A stretch of 64,000 nucleotides of DNA from NCBI GenBank assembly GCA_013397795.1, contig VZTJ01000523.1, positions 4,369,218 through 4,433,217 of the forward strand, written 5' to 3'. Below the pieces are notes generated by a model. That model did not search any database. It was not told the origin of the DNA and saw nothing but the letters and a program-made list of their open reading frames with translations. Both the position numbers and the translations under genes were made by a program. Below are positions 38,690 to 52,609 of this stretch, one piece after another. This stretch comes from Orthonyx spaldingii (Eukaryota > Chordata > Aves > Passeriformes > Orthonychidae). Position 1 is the first letter of the stretch, and every line of letters begins with the position of its first letter.

Positions 38690-39220
38690 AGGTTTATTAT
38701 TCCCACTGTATTTTAATTCCCCGATCAGATGAAGCTGCATAATAATTAGAAAAATGTGCAAACTGCCAGCTTATTAAATAATGCAATGCACAACACTAAT
38801 AACTTGAAAATACAATATTTAAATTGCACCAAAGCAAGGCACTTTTGGCTCATTTTCCACCTTTAATAAGTTAGCACTACAATGTCTGACGTGCTGTATA
38901 TATGCAATATAATCTATCAAGGCCTCAAAAGAAATGTTAATAAATACAATAATTACTTGGACACGCCTTTTGTTCATCATTATTAAACAGTTTGTAACAA
39001 AATATTAAAACCACATGTTGTTGAAAAGCAACCAGACATTGCAATTATTTCTTACTAAGGCTATTATATAAAATGACAGAAGATTTTTATTTTAATGATG
39101 AATGTGTTTTAGAATGGATCAGTTAATTCTTCTTTAGTACACGAAATAATCTATAGCTCCACCGAGTCTAGGCCTGGTATTTAAGGACTAATTCCATTGT
39201 CCTTTTAGCTGTGCCCTGGC
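38690..39220. promoter_or_regulatory. Candidate conserved non-coding element in intron 6
   Basis: About 500 bases of AT-rich, repeat-free sequence with many homeodomain-type words (CATAATAATTAG near 38740, TTTAATAAG, CAATAATTAC), a TGACGTGC half-CRE near 38887, and a few retained CpGs. It contrasts with the GC-richer flanks, which decay into ordinary intron. It reads like a vertebrate developmental enhancer, but this is pattern-based only; no transcription unit is visible in it. Confidence 0.3.
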
Positions 39221-42200
39221 TCCCATTAACATGCTGGGTAAATGCTCTCCCACTCTGTATGCAAGTGGTACTGACAGGATTTTGCCAGGGCAGTTAAATC
39301 AGGGAAGTGTGACCCCTTGGTAATGAGAATATAATTAAATCTGAACGTATCTGACTGTTGGGTGACTTCAAACCGAAACCCCTTCTTTCCCTCTTCAGGA
39401 AGAGCCAGCACCTGCCAGGACCCTGTGGCAAACCTCCAGGTTTATTGGGATTTTTGAGGGAATGCTCTATCCACAGGTCACCCACACTGAATTTCTTTAA
39501 ACAGCCAGATCTTGTTTGTACCTGGTGTGTTTGGGTGCCTGTTTTCAAACCAAGGTGTATCCTGGAGTGCTCTTATACACGTGAATGGTTTCAACTTTGT
39601 CCGTGTGGCTTCAGCTCTGGCAGGGAGTCAGGTGCCTCAGGTGTGTCCAGCAGGGACCATCCTCCAAACAATGCTGTGGAAATCTGCTGTGGAAAAAAAC
39701 AAACCCACACCTTTAAAGGAGATTCATTTGCTTTTGTGTCCAGAACATGCAGCTGATGCACAGTGGTGCCTTAAAACAAACACCAGATATCCTGTACCAG
39801 AGCTGAAGTTTATCCTGTTGTGGAGGAAACAAACCTGAAGGAATCCTTGTGCAGCAAAACCCGGTGTAAGGGGAGCTGTTGATAGCAGATTAACAGTTAA
39901 TTACAGTTATTCTGGGCCTGGTTAATTGTATCAAGTGTCGCCTTGGGCTGTGACTCAGGCAGTAATTTAATCAGTAGGTGTCCTCCCTGATGGGCCCAGC
40001 GACAAAGGACACAGCTCTCTGGTGTTAGTGGATGTTAGGTAGTTTTCTCATGTTTTTCGCAAAAATTTGACTTAACATCAAGGTTTTCAAAGTGTGGTCC
40101 AGACTGAGAGGGGACTGGGATTCAAAGAGCTAATCTTCATTGTCCACAAGGTAACCTCTAGTCTACTTGGCTGCAGAACAAATCCAATTGCTTTTGTTCC
40201 CAAGAAAAGGCCTTAATAACAATAATGTTACTTTTGATTCCCGTTTGAGGTGGTGTAAGACTGCTTAGTGATGATGTTCTTAGAGGCAGGAGGAAAAGGC
40301 AGTCCTGTCAGACCCGCTGTGGGCAGAGAGGGCCAGCTCTGACAGGAATTTCCTTCTCCAGCCCCGTGGTGTGGAGTGTGGTGCCCAGCTGTGGCATGGT
40401 GTACAGGCAGTGTGGCACAGATGCCTGTGAGATTCCCACTCCACCCTGAGCCGGGCAGGTTGGAGCTGGGGATTTCCTCAGTGCAGTTCTGCCACTTCAC
40501 CCAGCATTGCGTCTGCTTCACCCCGCACTTGTGGCAGATGTTTTCTCTGTGGTGGCAAACCTTGTTCCCAGTCAGTGAGACCCTTTTGACCTGACTGCAT
40601 TGGGGCAGGTGTGAATACCCCTCATGGCTCAGGAAGACTCTTGGTTAATGCTGTTGTTCATTAAACTTCTTTGTTTGGTTTTGACCTGTAACTGGCTGCA
40701 GAGACTGGGTTGTATTTTCATGCTGGAGCTGCTGGAGCCCATGCAATGAGAGATGGCCCTTGCAGCACATCAAACTGCGAGCAAAGAGAAAAGTTGCAGC
40801 AGGATTTGTTGCTTGTGGCCTCACTTGGCTGTATTGCCAGGGAGTGATATTTAAGAGAAGGAAATGTGCTTGGTTGAGGACGTGTAAGAAGATGCTGCTG
40901 ATGCAGCAGGGTCAGCATGGAAGGGGGAGGCAGCTGGCAGAGGGTGGGTGTTCGAGCCACCAACAAATACCCTGATGAGCAGGAAGTTACCTTTTATTTT
41001 TGGCAGGACCCCTTGAATGCCTCCTGCCTATGAGTGGCGACTGACCTTTTCCTGCAGCACATAATCTAAAAGCTGAGAGTGAGACTCATGTGTAGGTGCA
41101 TTTCAGGGCTTCCTCTGTGAGTGTTGTGTCTCACTGGGGGAGTGTATAAAGTCACCAGCTTTGAACTTAATTTAAACACTGAGTTGCTTCAGCTGTTCAG
41201 TTAGTGTCTGTTCATCTGTGTGTGGGAGAACCACACCAGGCTGGGCTCCTCCTGCCTGCAGCTCCTGAGGCCTGAGCCTTGCTGCTGGGTACATTCAGCA
41301 TCAGTGATGAGTTGTGTCCCAGCTCGTCAGCAGTGCCCATGCTGACACATATCCAGGAGCCTGGATGGTTAGTTCTTTATCCTGTTGCTAGACCCATCCT
41401 AGGTGTCAGTATTGACACTGGAAACGTTGTGTCCCTGAAGTTTTTTTGGTTTTTGCAAGCAGCATCCCTGCACTGAACACAGAGGAGAGCTGAGACCTTG
41501 CCCTGGAGCCAGTCCAGCCATCAGCCATTAATTAGAGACCAGCTGCTTGATCCTGCCTAGCTAACAGGTTTGGGGGTGTTAGCCATGGAGCCCTCCTCCC
41601 CCTGCCTGATTAAGTCTCTGCTGAAATCAACAGCTTGATAATTAACCCCATGCTGGGGTTGTCTTGTCTAATGGGACATAACTGGCTTATAAGGCAGCTG
41701 TTCAGTCACCTGTGAAGCTCTGTGGACCAGGAGACATCTATCAGAACTGCTTGTAGTTGCTTTTTGGGCTTCCAGAGCCTTGAAGTGAAGTGAATGCAAA
41801 AGTAAAGCTTGGAAAGAGCAGCCCCCGGGAGGGCAGGATGCAACCAGGGTGACTCAAGCTGGTGTTGCGGCAGAAACCTCTGTGCAACACAACACTGTGC
41901 ACAAAAATACATTATTTGAGGAGTCCCTCTCCATTGGGAGCTTTTAGGGGAAAAGGAAAGCGGCTGGGACAGGGGTTTGTGTTGCAGAAGGAGAAGAAGA
42001 GGAAAAAAATCCTTCCGGCCCAGCTCTCAGCTTGCTGTTTCCTACCTGGTGCCAAGGACGAGATGTTTGTCTCACAGGCAGCCCTGCAGACGTCGCCGAC
42101 AGCCGGAGAGCTGCCACGTGTGCTGGAGCCTGAGCCAAGAGGAAATCTCCCAGCTGCTCCAACAGGCTGAGCTGGGTGGGAGGAGGCTGTGGGACCCCCT

Positions 42201-45200
42201 GACTGCTGCACCCCCTGCCTGGGTCACCCTGATCCCCTCTACAGAACTGTGGGGCTGTTTTAGCAGATGGCTCGAGGTGGTGTGAGACCTGAACGTCCTT
42301 CTAGGTGCTCTTGCATCCACAGCACCTTCCACCCAGGCCATCCCTGCTCAGATGTCTGAAGGATGTGATGGCAATGAGGTGGTTGATTGCTCCACCTCTG
42401 CCCATTTTGTCTTGTTTCTTCTGCTCCTGCTTTGCTTGTTGTCTCATGTTTCATCTTCTGGTGACGTGCACTTTGGGCCTTCCTGAGTGGTGTTTGGACA
42501 GCAGAGTGGGGTTCTGCTCCAACATAACTAAACAAAATATGGAAAATATGGATAATAGCAGTGATGGGTCCTGGCCCACGTAGGCTCCCACACCCCTCCT
42601 TCACTCAGCTGCCAACGCCCTGAGGGGTGGCTGCTTGAGAGGTGGAGAAATTGGTCCAGGTTCTCATCTCTAGTGACACAGAGCGGGTGGAAAGGAAAGG
42701 GGAAGGCAGCTGGGTCTGCTGGTAGGAGACTGAGAAACTTTGTGGGGAGAAGGAACAGGGATATGATGCCAGAGAAAGAACAGTGTGGAAAGGGCACAAG
42801 ACAGACAGCCCTTGCAGGCAGCAAGAAAGGGAGCATCTTTGCAAAACCTTTTCCACCACCCTTGACAGGCATGCGTAGTTAATGTGCCTGATCAACCCAG
42901 GCAAAGTGAAGAAGAGCTGGAAGGGGGTGTTTGCAGTAAATAGCTGCATTCCTACATTGCTTCTGGGGAAGTGGTAGCTCATGGAAGTCTTTCTGATCCT
43001 GAGAGGAATTGGTCCAGGCAGACTCCAGCAAAGTGCTGAAGGCATCATCTACTGCCTAGTCCAACCACGTGTTTGATGGTTGGTCTGATGACTGCATTTT
43101 TTGAGTTTGAGGGTTGTCTGTGTTTGATGGAAGCAGATGTAGGAAGGGATGCTGAAGGGCCAGCAATAGTTTAGGCTTGGAAAGGCAAAATAGGAAAAGG
43201 GGCTGTAGCAGCTTGAAGAGGAAAGCAGCATTTCTGCAGCATTGGCATTGATGTGGGGCTCAGGGGATGAGCCAGAAGCAGTCAGGGACTGCCCAGGACC
43301 CCATCAGGCTGGGCTGGACCCCTCAGCCCTGCTGAGCACCCACACTGTCCTGTTCCTTCCTACTGCTGCACAAAAACAAGCCGTAAATAGCTGGGGGAAG
43401 GGGAAGGAACTGGATATAAGGTGAACGAACTGATCGTAAAGCCTGAGTAATCTCTTTTTCACATGTGCCCGGTGATGAATGAGCATTTGTTCAGGCCAGG
43501 GAAGTGACACCTCCCCTGCCTGGGGGACAGCAGGGAGGAGCTGGTCCCTGTGCCTGCCGTGGTGCCAGCCAGGGCTTAACCTCCACGGGAGCATCCAGTC
43601 CTGGGCATCAGCCTGCCCTCACCAAACCACAGCAATCCATAACACCTTGGCAGCCCCTTCTGCTGCCAAAAGAGATTTACTGTCCAGTGCGGACTCGTGT
43701 TAATTACTGCCAGCACTTAGGGGTCTTTATCTGTCTTCCTTCACCCATAGGGATGTTGTCAGTTTGGATAGCTAATCTGGAATTAAGCTGATGATCCATA
43801 AAGTAGGGCCACCCTTTGGTCAATAATTCACTGCTGTCACCAGCTTCTTTGTACCATCAGGAGAGTGACCAGGAAAACTGATTTACTGGCAGCCAAGAGC
43901 ATCTCCTCTGGAGCCTGTGAAGACAGTAAAGTGAATCCTGCTGTGCTGGTAAACCCCGAGTGGTGCATGGGAGGGATTTTTCCTGTTCCAGGTATTTTGA
44001 GTGCTAGAATTAAAGACTAAAACATTTTTATTACTAAGGAGCCACAATATAAGCTCAGAGCTATGGTTCACAACTGTAGTCACCCATCACCATGGATTGG
44101 TGTTGAGCCCCAAAGCAGGAGTGACTCAAGAGCAGTGTGGGAAAGGAATTCCAGGGCCATCCCTTGCTCATGCTGCTCAGAGCAGGCAAGGAGGTGCTGT
44201 CTGGGGCTTGGTCTGCTGAGTTCAGCTCCAGTAGCACAAACTCTGTGATGTCTCAAAGGAGGCAGCATGGGGAAATGCAGAATTGGCCTTTAGAACAGCT
44301 GAGAAAATGGCCATATCCAACTCATCATTTTTCCAAGCACTGAAAATTACTTTTCCATCTCCAAAGTCTGCTTTCACTTTATTAACATTTGATTAGTGAT
44401 CACACTTTGTTCTGCTGAGCTTGAAATAGGAGTTCAATGAGGAACAGGTTTCTTCTCTGCCATGTCTGTGCTGCCAAGGTGCATCCAGCTGGAAGGACCA
44501 CAGGGAAGCCACAAATCAGATGTTCTTCTGCCAAAATGGGTTCTTCTGTCCATGGTCCAACACTGTGATCAGAAGAGCAGTGGTGCCTGCTGGTGTGCAC
44601 ACGCTCATGAGTTCACTCTTGCAAGATAGAAGTACAGATCCTGGTATTTACAGATATTTTTAAAGTTTTAAATGCCCTTATTTTCAAATAGAGTTTGGTG
44701 CTTGATGCCAGGGAACATTGAGTTTTTCTGTAATATGTGTTGCATTTTGTTGCTGCCCAGGAGGGGGAAGGCTCTCTGGAGCTTGGGAAGAGGCAATGAA
44801 AAAAATGATGCTGTTGATGTTGCATTGAGTTTGTGTTGGTGCACACTCCTGTGCCACCAAGGCACCTCTCCACAGGGCAGATAAACCTAAGGGAGCTGGG
44901 AAATAAAAATGTGGTGTGGAGGGCACCAGCAATCTCATGAGATTTGATTACATAATAAAGTATTTGCTAACAAAAGTTAATTTTTTCCATGCTATTTCCA
45001 GGGCTAATAAGCAGAGGAAGTGGAGAGAATCAATTCTGCTGTTGCATGCTTGTGCATGATCAGGCCACCAAATTCAAAACACATGAGTTTTGAAAAAAAC
45101 ACAACTTCAGCCTTATGAAATGGGTTCCTTTCCCCGATTCTTGCCTGTGATCAGATAATGACCTTCGTAAGCAAAACAACCCCAGCTGTATTTCATAATG

Positions 45201-47841
45201 GGAATATACTTCTGTACATTGTAATGAGCTGTTAACAGGGAACAGTATCGTGTGAAAATCTGCACGTTTCCCATGATGCTGCCCTGATTCAAAAGCCACA
45301 CATAAATTATTTGGTATTGCAGATTTCAAGGTCAGGATTTGCCACATAAGATTTAGTTTTTCACCCCCCAAAACCAATGTTCTTAGCAGGCTGGAATTTA
45401 AAATAGGAAAACCTGATCTGTTGGGAATCTCAGGAGTTGTGTGAGAAGCACCTGTGTCAGGTACTTGTGTGTGGCTGGAGTGGGTGACTGGAGCGATGAA
45501 AGGGGAAGTAACACCTTTGTTCCTCCAAAACTCTTCCTTACAAGGCTCCTGAAGGAAGGTATCCTGAGCTTTGCAAGCAGTGGTGAGTTGGTGAAATTCA
45601 TTGAGTTTTGAGAGGTTTCTAGCAGAGCCAGGAGCTGGTTTTCACTGCTAGGTTGAGTTCCCAGGGTTCCCTTCCTGATGCCAAGCAGCACATGGACGCA
45701 CAGCTGGGGCTCCAGAGTCATTTGTGCACTGAGGCACTTTTTCTGCTGGATGTGAATACTTGATTATTAAGCATATATTACAATTCTGAATATTATTTTA
45801 GCAGCAAGTTTAGTCTCCATCCTCTCCAGCTTTTTAGGTTTGATCGTATTCCAGAGGCTTACTAAAAACATGCGAAGAATTTCAGCAAAAGTCTCTGGAA
45901 CACTTTTTGTTAAATTCTTTCAGTCATGCAAGCTAAATTAAATGACAGCTCTGTCCACCAAAAGATTACAAATATCAATCAGGCTTCTCCCCTAAACTCA
46001 TGAAGGAATTAAATGTTTTTCTAAAAGTCTTCTATTCCCCTTAATAATCTCTTTGGCTATTCTCTTTACATATTTTTGAAGTGTGTTGAAAGGGATGATT
46101 TTTGCCCTAAAGGAGCACAGTGCTTGTAGCTTGCTGACAGTATTTAATCTGAATTTGTGGGCACAATTTTGGGTATTGCTCAAATTGATATTTGCAATAC
46201 TGTGGGCTTAGTTTCCAAAAGGAGAAAGTAACTATTAAACTGCAGTCTAAGAAACACGATGCTGAGCTCTTGTCAGAGATGGGAGATTAATGATAAAAAG
46301 TACGTAGCAGCTCCCACTGTTTATGTTAAAATTGGAAAAATAAGACCAGGTGGCTCAGTGGGCTGGTGGGATGGGGAGCTCTGAGTAAAGTGGTTGTAAA
46401 GAATGAGGAGTTAAAAAGATTTCAACATACAGTGGCCTGTCCAAGACAAGCTGAGTCATTACCCCGCCTTGCTGCATCTGTTTTTGTCTGGTCACTGTAC
46501 AGTTATGAATAATTGTGTAAATCACGCTGGGATGCCCTGGGGAGCTTTCTTTGCAGGAAGGCTCGACACACCGTTCTCTTCTGCCTTGTGTTTGGAGCTG
46601 CAGGGAGACCACAAGACAAGCCAGACAACCAGGATGTACATGGAAACCAGATGTGACTGCCCAGTGTCCCTCGGAGTCCCTCCCGCTGATGCGCCGGCAC
46701 TGCCCACCCTACCCATCCAGAGGGTCATGGTTTAAAAGGGGTGAGGTTGGAAATAAAGCTGGTAGACTCCTGATCCGTGTAGTGAGGAGCAGACGGAGTT
46801 TCTTGCCGTAGTGGTTGTGTGGATGGGGGAGGAAAGCCCCGCAGCCCCCTCGGGGCTGTGTGGATGTGTGTGCCTGGCCTCCCACAAAGAATCCTCCAGT
46901 TTACATCGGCCACATTACAGTGTATTTTTGCCATTATGGTTTAGCAAAGAAGAGCAGATATGACAGTAAACTCTTACAGCTGGGTGAGTTGTGAATAAGT
47001 TAGAGCTATCTCACTGTTACATACTACTTTAGTGATCACCAGGCTGTGTATCTTCCTGCCTCTTACCATGGGCTTTAAACCACAGGACATGAATAAACTG
47101 TAATGTTAGGGTACAGTCAGCTCTGCTTGCTATTTAAGGATGGGGAATCTATGTTCACTCCACCAAATATAATTTCATAAAGCATGCAAACCATCAGGGA
47201 GGTTGTGGAATGGTTGATGAGTGGGACTGGGGCTGCTGCTCTGGATGAAGCTGAGACATCCAACAGCATTCCTGGGTCTGGATGTACCAGTGGAGTGGAG
47301 TGGGGTTTCCACCCCATGCTTGGTCTCCTGCTAACTGTTCCAGTAGGTTTTGTGTCATGGGCTTTATTTCTCCCACAGGCAGCTGCAAAATTTAATTGAA
47401 CTGCTCTATAGTTATCAGCAGCTGGGGAGGGCGTAGCTGAGGATGAAGCTTTTCTCCTGGCAAAGGAGAGAGCAGTGTGGCACAGGGATGTCACGTTCAC
47501 TTGATCCAAAGTTGGGGCCCATGTGATGTTTCTCAGAAAGTTCGTGTTTTATTGTGGCTACAAAGGCATAGAAATTAAGCTGTTAATTTATGGCGTGCCA
47601 AGGAAAAAAGTAGTACTACAAGAAACACTCAGTTATTTTAATATTTGAAAACACACAATTGAAAAATCCTGATTTTCCCTTGCCCCCCATTGAGCTTATT
47701 AAATCTGAAAATATCCCAAAGCTTAATTCTCTCTGCCAGAAAGTTCCTCTGCATTTTTTGGGTAAGTCATGAAAGTTGTGCCGCCTGGGCTGCGTGGTGG
47801 GGTCCTGTCTGGCTTCTCTGTTCCTGGGATGCAGAGGAGGG

Positions 47842-47897
47842 AGCATCCCACAGAGGACCAAACATCCCACAGAGGAGGGGGAATCTCACAGAGGACT
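47842..47897. repeat. 19-bp tandem repeat, about three copies
   Basis: The core catcccacagagga occurs at 47844-47857 and again at 47863-47876, and a diverged third copy (atctcacagaggac) follows at 47883-47896. The period is 19 bases. This is a small minisatellite in intron 6, 1.8 kb before exon 7. Confidence 0.75.
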
Positions 47898-49701
47898 GAG
47901 CATCCTGCTGCTGAACAGTCACAGTCCCTTCCACCACTGTGGGCTTGGGTTTTGGCCGTGGAGCACTGGGGCAATGGGTTTGAACTGGTTTCTGTGCTAA
48001 TTAGCTGCTGTGCATGGGAGACCCTTGTGCCACCTCGAGCTGAGGACTGATGGTAGCTGGGGTTTGGTTCAGAGGAGCCAAGCACAAGTGATGGTGTAAA
48101 GGCTTGGGTGGTTGGCATGTTCAGTTCCAGCGAGATCCTCCCTGTGCTACCCCCAGCGCTGCACTTGCCTTTTTGTTTGTTTTTTTTTGTGGTTGCACCA
48201 TAGTCTGGGAGAGGCCTGTAAATGTCTAAACAAAATAAAACTCCTGAAAAGTGAACTTAACCACCCTGAGCCAAAACCTGTTGGAGGCCATGAAAGCACA
48301 TCCCCTGAGTTTTGAGGAGATGAGCTGCATGTTGCTGCCCACCACGGATGTGGGACTCACCCAGCATGGTTCTCGCTCCGGGCAGACTTTGGCACGTGCC
48401 AAGGAGAGCTTTGCTGCAGGGTTTGCTGCAGCTGGGGAACCCAAAGGGTCTCACATGGAGCCATTTGTTTTTCATTACGTTATGCTCCTCTAATATAAAC
48501 ACTAAGGTATGTGGACAGTGCTGTGGACAGGGCGAGCCAGATGCCAAAGGCATTCCTCCAAGGCTGTATAAACTTCAGGAGATAAATATTTTAGAAACTG
48601 TTTTCTAAGGCCAGCTTAATAGTTTAAAAATATAACCTAGATTCCAGATATTAAAAAATGCCTTGCAAGGCATGCATATTGCTGCAAGAGATGGAACTAA
48701 CTAAACCCCTGAAGTATGTGGAAAGCTCCCATTTTGCAGTATCTTCTCTGTTACTTATCCTTTTCTTTTTTTTCTTCTTAGCTCTGAGATTAAATTCAAG
48801 AAGCTTTTAACAGCAGAGTGGCAGTGATAGAATTTTTCAGCATATATTAACTAGCTGACTCCCACTTTTTCAAAGGGGATCTGGGTTTATGATGGAGTAG
48901 CTGGCTGCTTTCAGCAACAGCAAAATCAAGAAAGTCAGCAACGAGAGGAAGCTGATAGTTTATAATGTGTCTAATCCCTCTGTGTGCTGTGGTGGGAGCA
49001 TGGGGAGGTCCCACCCATGTTTGGAAAGTGATCCTGACCCCATGCTCACGGGAGGCATTCAAGTCTTCATCTCAGGGATGTGCAGCCTCTCACTGTTACT
49101 TAGGACTCAGTTTAAAAAAAAGATGCTTTCGTTGTGTCACTTGGCTACCCCAAAAACTTTCACTAGCATCCTCTGTGCTTCAAGAGTGAGAAAAGAGATT
49201 TTTTAGGTTATGTTTGTGGGGTCCATGCAGACCTGAGAGATCTGCCATTTCCTTTCACGTGTTACTTCTCTGATGAGAGAGAGTCCCTGAAAGCAGAGAG
49301 ATTCCCTGCACAGAGGTTCCTCTTGCTACTGTATTTTCCCCTGTCTGGCCTAACTTTGGGCATGTGTATTGTAGCTGACCCCAGAGCTTTGGTGACATTG
49401 GGGTCTTGCAGGGCTCATGTGATGCTCACTGGGCAGAAGCTGAAGAGCAGAATGACTCAGTGTGGTTTTGCCTCCTGCTTTTGTTTCTTCCACTGAAGTT
49501 TTGTGTGCAGTTTTGTCCGTGAATGAACCTGAGCTCATCAGTGCTGTGGCACAAGGAGTGTGTTCAGGTCTTGTCCCACTGTCCTGGCTCCACTGAATCC
49601 TTTCCCTCTCCTGTCACCCACTCCCCCAGCGAGCGCAGGGCAAGGCAGCAGGGAGGGTGGAGGGAAGCAGCTCACTGACTGTGACCCCTCATGTCTTTCA
49701 G

Positions 49702-49858
49702 CTGCTCAGAGGGATGACTTTGCCCCGTCGAAAAGCTCCAGGAAAAACCCCGGAGGAGGAGGAGGAGGAGAGCGGAGACTGCGATGATGAAGATGACTGC
49801 AGCAGAGGCTCTGGGGACGGAGAGCTGCGAGTGAGGAACCAGCTCCGGTTTTTAGCAG
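49702..49858 (+). CDS. GPC3: Glypican-3, exon 7 (heparan-sulfate attachment exon)
   Basis: This 157-bp exon encodes LLRGMTLPRRKAPGKTP, a run of six Glu, then SGDCDDEDDCSRGSGDGE and LRVRNQLRFLA, ending with one base of the next codon before donor 'gtgatg'. Human GPC3 has LLRTMSMPKGRV at the start, two Ser-Gly sites in acidic context, and KVKNQLRFLAE at the end. Both Ser-Gly sites are kept here: Ser codons at 49771-49773 and 49810-49812. These carry the heparan sulfate chains near the membrane. The Cys pair between them is also kept, with one residue fewer in the loop. The Glu run is encoded by pure GAG repeats and replaces a mixed acidic segment of the mammalian protein. The last exon, with the GPI signal, is not found downstream within the window. 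Confidence 0.95.
49753..49770 (+). repeat. GPC3: Coding GAG trinucleotide repeat (six Glu)
   Basis: Six GAG codons in a row precede the first Ser-Gly site. Pure codon use suggests growth by replication slippage. The acidic run fits the known preference of glycosaminoglycan attachment sites for neighbouring acidic residues. Confidence 0.85.
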
Positions 49859-52609
49859 GTGATGGGGATGGTGGGAAAGCAGCAGCTGCCCCTCTGTGGG
49901 TTACAGGTTTTGGTGACACTGTGGGGAGCTGCTCCCTGGGGTCTGCTCAGGTTCACTTGCTGCAGGCACCCCCAGCGCCCGCCACAGCCACGGCCCGGAG
50001 GCTGCAGATCCCAGAATTGTGCTGGCTGGCCCTGGTGCCAGTCGAGGCAGCAGCTGGAGAAGAAATGCCTCTGCTTTTCCAGGCTGGTTTTGTAGGGGTG
50101 TATTGAAGGCAGCCCATTGGAGGGGATTTGAGGCAAGTTGCAAATCTGATGTAGGTCCCAGGGTTACCCTCTTCTCTCCTTCCCACTGCTGCCTGCAATC
50201 CTGAGATTCGAGATGAGCTTCTCAGCTTCCTGGAGGGCATCAGAAAGTCAGGAAAGCTGGTTTGACTGCAGCAAATGATGGTTATTTCTGATGCAGGGTT
50301 TAGAAATCCCCAATGATTTTTTGCAAATACCTCAGACTCGTTTTGCAGAAGTGATTTAGGTACTTGGGAGCCTAAAAATTGCTTTGCTTTCCAGTGTGAG
50401 TCAGGTCTTTGGTTGCTTTGAAAACGGCCCTGGAGACACTCCTGACATTATTAATGAGGTAGTGCCTGGTCACCCATTGGGAGGAGAAAGCAAAGGACCA
50501 GTTGTGACTTGGGGTCACACGTGCTGCTAGTGTGGGCCTTCTCCTTGATACACTCACCACTCTGTGGAGCTCAGCAGCATCATCTGGTTTGCTTGTGTGA
50601 GCAAGCCCAGGCTGTTGGAGGCTGTGTCCAGTGTGGATGAGCAGTGCTGGATGTTGGTCTGTGGGCTGGAGGCTTGGCCCAATCAATGCTGGTTCCAGTG
50701 CTGCATGGTGCTCTTTGAGAGACCAGACAACTGGACCTGGATAAAATCAGCTTTGCAGCTTTGAAGTTTAAAAGGCAAATTTGGGCTCTTAAACGAAGCA
50801 CAGATGTTTATAAATTCCCTCCCATTGGTCTGGGATAATTAAAATGTCCTTAATGAAGTGAGAGCTGAAATATTAAATGCCAATCTCATATCAAAGATTA
50901 TTGACACATTATGTAAAATGCATGAAATACATATATTCAAATATGAAGTAAGGGAAAGAAAAAGCTTTTTCAGTCTTCCATTCCAAGTCTGAAAGAGAAA
51001 CATAGAATTGTGAGAAGGATAAAACATACTTTATTTCATCCAAGAACTAAATAACAAAGTCTGTGTTAAAGAAGTACAGGTGATTCACAGTGTCCTGTGC
51101 TGAGAGCAGAGATATGTGTTTCATTTTCCGTGATCTTTCTGTCACACCTTGATGCTATTTTTAATCTGTTTCTAATTTCCTCTTAAAGCCTTCCCAACAC
51201 TATCATCTGTGATCTCTGAAGCCGGATATATGATCATTTCTGCCTTTTTCTGTCTCTCTAGGCTAGTTTAATCACTGTATTGAACTCGCTGATAACTTGC
51301 CCTTCTGGCAGCCTACACCCCTCTTGTCACTGTGGTACATGAACGTGGTACAGTAGGAAAAGCAGACTTGTCCTCCCTGTGCTGCTCTGCTGGAGGGTGT
51401 TTGCCTCTGCCTTTGCTGTGGGATGGGTAAATATTAACTTTAAAGCAGTTGTGTCTCTGGGGCATGGGGTTCCAGGCAGGTAAAGTCTTTCAGGTTGCTG
51501 AGAGTGTGGGGTTTGTCCAACAGGGCTTTAAGGCACTGACTGAGCTCAGAGGGCACGAGCTGTGCTGCCAGGGAGACCTTCTTCTTTGCTTGCCCATGCC
51601 ATGTGCTCTTTTTTTGTGTTTTGCTTTAGAGCAGAAAGGTGAAGCTGATGTGACAGTGACAGAATCCTGTTTGGTTGGTATTGGATATAAACTGTGACTC
51701 CGTTCACGTTTTATGTTGGAAGCCAGCCCAGGAAAAGTTGCTGATGGTGTGGAAATATTCACTTTCAACATTTTTGAGAATATTTCTTTTTACTTTGAAA
51801 GGGTATTTTTCAATTAATTTTTTTCCCATCATATCACATGTACATAGCAAGAAATAAAAGGGACCAGAAACCATTCCACGTTCCCCCTCCTCTTTCCACA
51901 AATTCTAAATTTTAGGGTAGCATGCCGATTTGAAATGGTGCCAGGCTTTGAAATCTGGAAATAGTTTACAAAATGAACTTTTACATTTCATGTGGCTTTA
52001 TCTCTCTCCTTCCCAAGGTGGTTACTCTGTAATAGAGGCAGAAGGGACTGGGAGTGGCTGGGGTTGTGTTACTGAGCCCCTGGTTTTATCCCGTGCCAGA
52101 CGCTCTGCAGTGTTCAGGCAGGAACATGGATGGAAGGCTGTGCTGTAGTGCAGTGGTCAAACCCAACCCCTCATTTGAGCATGTTTGAGTCCTTCTGCTG
52201 ACCCTTGAGGTCTGCAGTTAGGGTACACAACTTGGGCTTTTGCCCTCCTTTTCTCAGGTGCTTTGTTCAGCTTAGGAGGAAATTGGCAGTGGAGAACTCC
52301 TCCCTTCCAAAGGGTTTCCCCAGCCTTGCAGATGGACTTGGTGATGCCTTGAGGAGGAGGAGAAGTGAGTGTCTTGGGCTGGCACCGATTTTGGCTGTTG
52401 TCTGAGTGAAAACATTGGCAGAGTTGGCCACCTCTGAGGTCTTTGCATCTCTCGGATGCAGTGGGAGTTCCTCCTGCTCCCCAGAGTGGGTGCCAGCTAA
52501 CTGCAAACATCTGCTGAGCACTGGCCTCATCAAGATGTCCGCTCAGAAGGTCTTGAAAATAAGGAGATGAAAAAAGAGAAAAAGAGGGGGGAAAAAAACT
52601 CTGTCTAAA

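Larger units (their letters stand above)
33533..49701 (+). other. GPC3: GPC3 intron 6
   Basis: A 16.2 kb intron from donor 'gtttgt' to acceptor 'catgtctttcag', phase 0 at the donor side. It contains a GC/CpG-rich patch with a G11 run at about 34490-34910, a CR1 tail at 35461-35646, an A13 run at 38124-38136, an AT-rich candidate element at 38690-39220, homeodomain-word clusters near 39880-40000 and 41520-41720, and a 19-bp minisatellite at 47842-47897. The remaining sequence looks unique and non-coding to me. Confidence 0.88.
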
